Origin: a virus
IMG/VR virus record: IMGVR_UViG_3300028025_003948
Location: 1 to 33,974 of that record
Reading direction: 5' to 3' (one strand)
DNA: 33,974 nt
How positions within the stretch are numbered: the first letter of the stretch is position 1; each line of letters starts with the position of its first letter. The notes under the pieces are model-generated. The model was not told where the DNA came from, did no database searches, and saw only the letters and a list, made by a program, of their open reading frames with translations. Shown piece after piece: positions 30,900 to 33,974 of this stretch. Position numbers and translations under genes: made by a program.

Positions 30900-32423
30900 T
30901 TAGAATACGAAAAATTCTGGAATTGGATCCGATTCTAGTTTAGTGCTTGCTCTATCATATGCGATAACAAAAGCGACAGCCGCATCTATCTTTCTCGCAC
31001 TATTACGAGATTCCTTCACAATCCTTGCACCCATAGCATCAATCTTCAACATGCAGTTATCTAAATGTCTTGCAAGAAGCGGGTTTCCGTCATGGGTCAA
31101 AGTTGATTCAGTAACAGCATCAAAGACTTTTTGGCACGCTGGAATCATTCTGCGGGGGCTAGTAGAAGGGAACTCCACGATTGGCAACCCTAAATCTTGA
31201 AGCACCGCCATAGATCTTTGCCATCTAAAAGGGTCAAAAGCTATTTCTTTTACATACCTATATTTTTGGCAAAACATTTTTATTGTTTCTTCAACTTCTA
31301 AAGTATCTACACGCCATTCAGCATTATCTGTTGGCTGCTTCTCCCATGCCTTGACTAGAAAAACAAAAGGCTTTTCTTCTTTAGTTTTAGGAATAGTAAC
31401 CCCAACTATTGCGGTTGTATCTCCAGAGAAAGATCCATCAACACCTAAAATTATTTCATCATCAAGGGAGATTTCTTTTTCTATTCTTAGGGTCTGCCAA
31501 CTACCAGCTGGAAGCCAAGCATTTTGTGAGCTTACCCATTGATTACAACGCTTTGTTCTGAACTCTGCTTCCGGGGTTCTCTTTACCATTGAAGCAAAAT
31601 CATCCCTAGAATTTAGATCTCCATAACCTGGATTAGCGGCAATCCAAGTTGATTCTTGCCTATGGTCTGCATCAAGCGGGGCTTCCCACCAGGCCATGTA
31701 GAAACTTGGATCGGAAATTTCCCCGGAAGCGACTTTTTGCCCATATTGATAAAGCTGGTATGCGGTTGAATCTTGCCCTGTTGAATCTGACTTCACTCCG
31801 CAAGTAGTGGTTGCAAGCATCATGGGCTGTCTTCTTGAAGCCATAGAAAGTTGCATAACATCCCACATTTTGCGATCTTGGAGAGCATGAACTTCGTCAA
31901 AGATAACTGCCGAAGCATTCAATCCTTCTTTGGAATAACTCTCGGAAGATAGAACACGCCAAACAGATCCAGTTGCTGGAACTTCAATAACATCCCGATA
32001 GATATTACACATTGAAGCTAGTTCAGGTTCTCTATCAATAATTTTTCGGGCATCTCCAAAAGTAATTCGGGCTTGTTCTTTTTCAGCTGCACAAGAATAA
32101 ACTTCACCGCCTTCATCACCATTGAAAAGAAACCACAAACCCAACCCGGTCATTAGGGCAGACTTTCCATTCTTCCTGGCTTTGCCCCAAAGTGCTGTCC
32201 TTTTAGCAAACAAACCATTTTCGTCTAAAGCTAAAGTTTCAGTTAGTAGCTGTTCTTGCCAAGGTCTAAGCCTGATAGATTCACCCGCATTACCTGCAAT
32301 AGAATCCTTAGTCAAAGTTACGAAAGTGTTTATAAAATCAATCGCATCCGCACCTTTAGAACCATGCTGAAGGTCTGTCGGAGTTAGCCAAGCTGGTGGC
32401 CATGAACTATTTGTTTTCTCCAT
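30900..32423 (-). CDS. terL: Terminase large subunit
   Basis: 507 aa. The ATPase domain has Walker A KARKNGKS (81-88) and Walker B VIFDE (173-177) with a following His; the nuclease domain has LGVDGSFSGDTTAIVG near 327-342 and a late acidic KIDAAVAFVIAYDRA. It cuts concatemers and drives DNA into the prohead through the portal. The start ATG 32423 overlaps the small subunit gene. Length is normal for phage terminases of this type. Confidence 0.93.
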   Translation of the reverse strand: MEKTNSSWPPAWLTPTDLQHGSKGADAIDFINTFVTLTKDSIAGNAGESIRLRPWQEQLLTETLALDENGLFAKRTALWGKARKNGKSALMTGLGLWFLFNGDEGGEVYSCAAEKEQARITFGDARKIIDREPELASMCNIYRDVIEVPATGSVWRVLSSESYSKEGLNASAVIFDEVHALQDRKMWDVMQLSMASRRQPMMLATTTCGVKSDSTGQDSTAYQLYQYGQKVASGEISDPSFYMAWWEAPLDADHRQESTWIAANPGYGDLNSRDDFASMVKRTPEAEFRTKRCNQWVSSQNAWLPAGSWQTLRIEKEISLDDEIILGVDGSFSGDTTAIVGVTIPKTKEEKPFVFLVKAWEKQPTDNAEWRVDTLEVEETIKMFCQKYRYVKEIAFDPFRWQRSMAVLQDLGLPIVEFPSTSPRRMIPACQKVFDAVTESTLTHDGNPLLARHLDNCMLKIDAMGARIVKESRNSARKIDAAVAFVIAYDRASTKLESDPIPEFFVF

Positions 32424-32871
32424 TAGCCCTTGCTTCTTGTCTTCGCTTCAACGCTTCCATTTTAGAAATTGCTTTTACTTCAGCAACGCCAAGTCTAGAT
32501 CTATCTGCGGGGGTGAAACCTAGAAGGCTTAGATTGCTGATAATTCTTGAATCAAGTTCCCGCAACGCCCTTCTTTCCCGCCAATCGTTATCTTGCATAA
32601 CCTTGATTCTAAGATTCCAGCGTTCATCAATAAGTTCGCAGGTCATAAGTAAAAGCTCTGAATCAGTATTTGGGCTAATCCAAGTTAGACCAGAGATCCA
32701 AACCTTATCCCAAAACTCCCGCCCATATCTTAGAAGCGGTCTAGCAGGTTCTGGAACTTTAGAAATAGGTTCTAAAAGTTGAATAGTTGAAGTATCAGGC
32801 AAAGCCCTTCTACCCGGATTACCTAATTTCCGTTTTACTTCAACAGGTTTAGTTGGTCTTCCCGCTGGCAT
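32407..32871 (-). CDS. terS: Terminase small subunit (P27-like)
   Basis: 154 aa. The basic opening MPAGRPTKPVEVKRKLGNPG, the central helices REFWDKVWISGLTW, and the end FTPADRSRLGVAEVK match the P27-type small terminase family. It recognises phage DNA and activates the large subunit. The start codon overlaps the stop of the Mom-like gene (TAATG). Confidence 0.87.
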   Translation of the reverse strand: MPAGRPTKPVEVKRKLGNPGRRALPDTSTIQLLEPISKVPEPARPLLRYGREFWDKVWISGLTWISPNTDSELLLMTCELIDERWNLRIKVMQDNDWRERRALRELDSRIISNLSLLGFTPADRSRLGVAEVKAISKMEALKRRQEARANGENK

Positions 32872-33557
32872 TAGTTATCTTCTAGAGCAGTTGGCAGGGG
32901 TCGAACCTGCACTTCAGCAACGGAATTGCTGTGGCTTACCTTCAAGCCTTCAACTGCATTTGGGTATTGCAAAGACAGTTTAGCAAGTTTTCTTCGCAAA
33001 TTCTTATCTAACGGATAAAGATATCTAAACTTTCCTGGCATTGTTCGCTTCGGGGCAAAAGGTCTTTGCGGATGGTGATAAGCGTTTCTAGTGTGCATCC
33101 ATCTTCCATCTATATAGTATTCAACGACAGGATTGCTCTTACCTGTATAAACCCAGTTACCCGCCTGATAGATTCCGCCCTTATGCCCTTCTTTTGGATC
33201 AGCGAAAGAAACAATACATCTAAGACCTGGACTATTCTGCTTCAGCATCTTCAGGCAAGCCGCCACTAATTGAGAAACTGGGGTGATGTGTTTGTCTAAA
33301 GCAATTCGAGTTAGCTCACAAATTTCAGTTTGATCCAAATTCAAGAAACTTCCAAGATGTGGAGAAGCACCCCTAGAAAAAATTATTACCCCAATAAAGT
33401 TACCTGATTCAAATACGCCATATCTAATCAGCTTGCTTGCAGGTAAAGACTTAGAGTAATGCCAATTCTTCACAGCGTAAAGTGCCGCCTGTTGATTGAC
33501 TAACTTTATTTCAAACAATTTCAAAACCTGAAGCGGTCTTCCTAAACTCACAGGCAC
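32871..33557 (-). CDS. Mom-like DNA modification protein (copy 2)
   Basis: Up to 228 aa. Shared with copy 1: HY in NWHYSKSLPASKLIRYG, GVIIFSRG, ICELTRIALD, IVSFADP..HKGGIYQAGNWVYTG and KFRYLYPL. The family (Mu Mom) modifies adenines to evade restriction; next to ParB and terminase it may act before packaging. The start is unsure: GTG 33557 overlaps ParB, while TTG 33524 or 33518 would fit the mature N-terminus. The family part ends near QYPN; the last 28 residues coincide with a predicted tRNA, so they are probably an appended tail. Confidence 0.75.
   Translation of the reverse strand: MPVSLGRPLQVLKLFEIKLVNQQAALYAVKNWHYSKSLPASKLIRYGVFESGNFIGVIIFSRGASPHLGSFLNLDQTEICELTRIALDKHITPVSQLVAACLKMLKQNSPGLRCIVSFADPKEGHKGGIYQAGNWVYTGKSNPVVEYYIDGRWMHTRNAYHHPQRPFAPKRTMPGKFRYLYPLDKNLRRKLAKLSLQYPNAVEGLKVSHSNSVAEVQVRPLPTALEDN
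32886..32957 (-). tRNA. tRNA-Gly(UCC), overlapping the Mom-like gene
   Basis: A 72-nt cloverleaf on the minus strand. Acceptor stem GCAGTTG/CAACTGC pairs fully; D stem GGCT/AGCC with loop TGAAGGTA; anticodon stem CAGCA/TGCTG with loop ATTCCGT (anticodon TCC); T stem GCAGG/CCTGC with canonical loop TTCGACC; discriminator T, as for bacterial tRNA-Gly. CCA is not encoded. Odd points: position 8 is A and 14 is T instead of T and A. It lies wholly inside the Mom-like reading frame. It could be a working gene, a remnant, or an attachment-type sequence copied from the host. Confidence 0.72.
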
Positions 33558-33974
33558 AAGAAGGGCAAGTTATAGAAGCTCTCTGATCTAGCCTTGCTTC
33601 ATCCGAATCATCTAAAAGATTATCTGGCAGAGAAACAGATTCAACTTCAAATGCTAGAAGCTCAATATCAAAACCCGCTTCTTCAAGTTCTGCCAACTGA
33701 CTTGATAGAACTTCTTGATTCCAAGTTGCAAGTTCAGCGGTTCTATTATCGGCAAGTGCATAAGCCTTTACCTTTTCGGCATCCCAATCTTCAGGAATAA
33801 CCGCCACTAAGATTTCTTTCCATCCGATAGATCTAGCAGCCACTAAAGTTCCATTTCCAGCGATAACAGTTTTACGCCAAACGGAGATCGGCTTCCTTTG
33901 CCCGAACTGTTTCAAGCTTTCAGCGATTGCCTTGATGTTTTTATCATCATGCTTTCTAGCATTATTCGGGTCAA
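33511..33974 (-). CDS. ParB/Srx-like nuclease domain protein, 5' end cut by window
   Basis: The frame is open to the right edge. Visible: DPNNARKHDDKNIKAIAESL, then FGQRKPISVWRKTVIAGNGT and ALADNRTAELATW, the ParB N-terminal fold of phage modification and packaging regions; the C-terminus has CPSCACEF, a possible zinc pair. An apparent TTG start at 33915 lies inside the domain, so the true start is beyond 33974 and only a few residues should be missing. In phages this fold is more often a CTP-binding or nuclease accessory than a partition protein. Confidence 0.82.
   Translation of the reverse strand, partial: DPNNARKHDDKNIKAIAESLKQFGQRKPISVWRKTVIAGNGTLVAARSIGWKEILVAVIPEDWDAEKVKAYALADNRTAELATWNQEVLSSQLAELEEAGFDIELLAFEVESVSLPDNLLDDSDEARLDQRASITCPSCACEFRKTASGFEIV

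Noticed and set aside
32396-32782. 128-codon plus-strand frame opposite the small terminase gene
   Set aside because: It lies antisense to a clear terminase gene, has no ribosome site and a composition typical of complementary-strand shadows.
33511-33974. ParB-like gene as plasmid-type partition system
   Set aside because: No ParA gene or centromere-like repeats are present, and the neighbours are modification and packaging genes.

Overview
The window is almost certainly all or nearly all of one AT-rich tailed-phage (siphovirus-like) genome or contig. Gene density is very high, many neighbours overlap by ATGA or TAATG, and everything except one gene lies on the minus strand. The exception is a WhiB-family regulator on the plus strand. 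WhiB proteins occur in Actinobacteria and their phages, so the host is inferred to be an actinobacterium, plausibly one of the low-GC aquatic lineages. Several genes without a Shine-Dalgarno have a TANNNT box exactly 6 nt before the start codon, which fits the leaderless transcription common in Actinobacteria. No integrase, excisionase or immunity repressor was found, so nothing here points to lysogeny.

Layout, in transcription order from the right edge leftward. (1) 33974-26180: a ParB-like protein cut by the edge, a Mom-like DNA modification protein whose last codons coincide with a predicted tRNA-Gly(UCC), terminase small and large subunits, a 48-aa membrane protein, portal, a prohead protease polyprotein containing a HAD phosphatase-like domain, and the major capsid protein in its own promoter-terminator unit. 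(2) 26102-23846: a sugar cassette of two glycosyltransferases and a nucleotidyltransferase. (3) 23823-15153: head-tail connector, tail terminator, major tail protein, tail assembly chaperone with a -1 frameshift site, a gp10-like protein, tape measure, tail-tip protein, small tail proteins and a long tail fibre. (4) 15138-14120: a small coiled-coil protein, M23 endolysin and holin. (5) 14062-11997: WhiB (plus strand), and divergently a YqaJ exonuclease, a small protein, a single-strand annealing-like protein and a small protein ending in a terminator. (6) 11865-5164: small orphans, two DNA methyltransferases (one frameshifted, one carrying a ten-G run), a replication initiator with iteron-like repeats, DnaB-type helicase, a second Mom-like protein, an SSB-like protein and RusA. 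(7) 5013-55: an LPD29-like protein, about ten tiny orphan or membrane proteins, an HTH-like protein, metallophosphoesterase, FmdB-like zinc ribbon, secreted NlpC/P60 peptidase and an HNH protein.

Regions 6 and 7 each begin with the same regulatory design: a terminator overlapping the previous stop codon, tandem 11-bp-period repeats, a TGCCTA-N17-TAsATT promoter, then a hairpin at the inferred 5' end of the mRNA followed by CGGACAAAC and a ribosome site. These are probably two co-regulated early or middle promoters.

Together the genes describe a phage with HK97-type head genes, its own replication and recombination set, a DNA-modification set (two Mom-like proteins, a Dam-type and a C5 methyltransferase) that probably protects against restriction, a likely virion or DNA glycosylation cassette, and at least two peptidoglycan peptidases. 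All calls come from reading the sequence; no database search was run.
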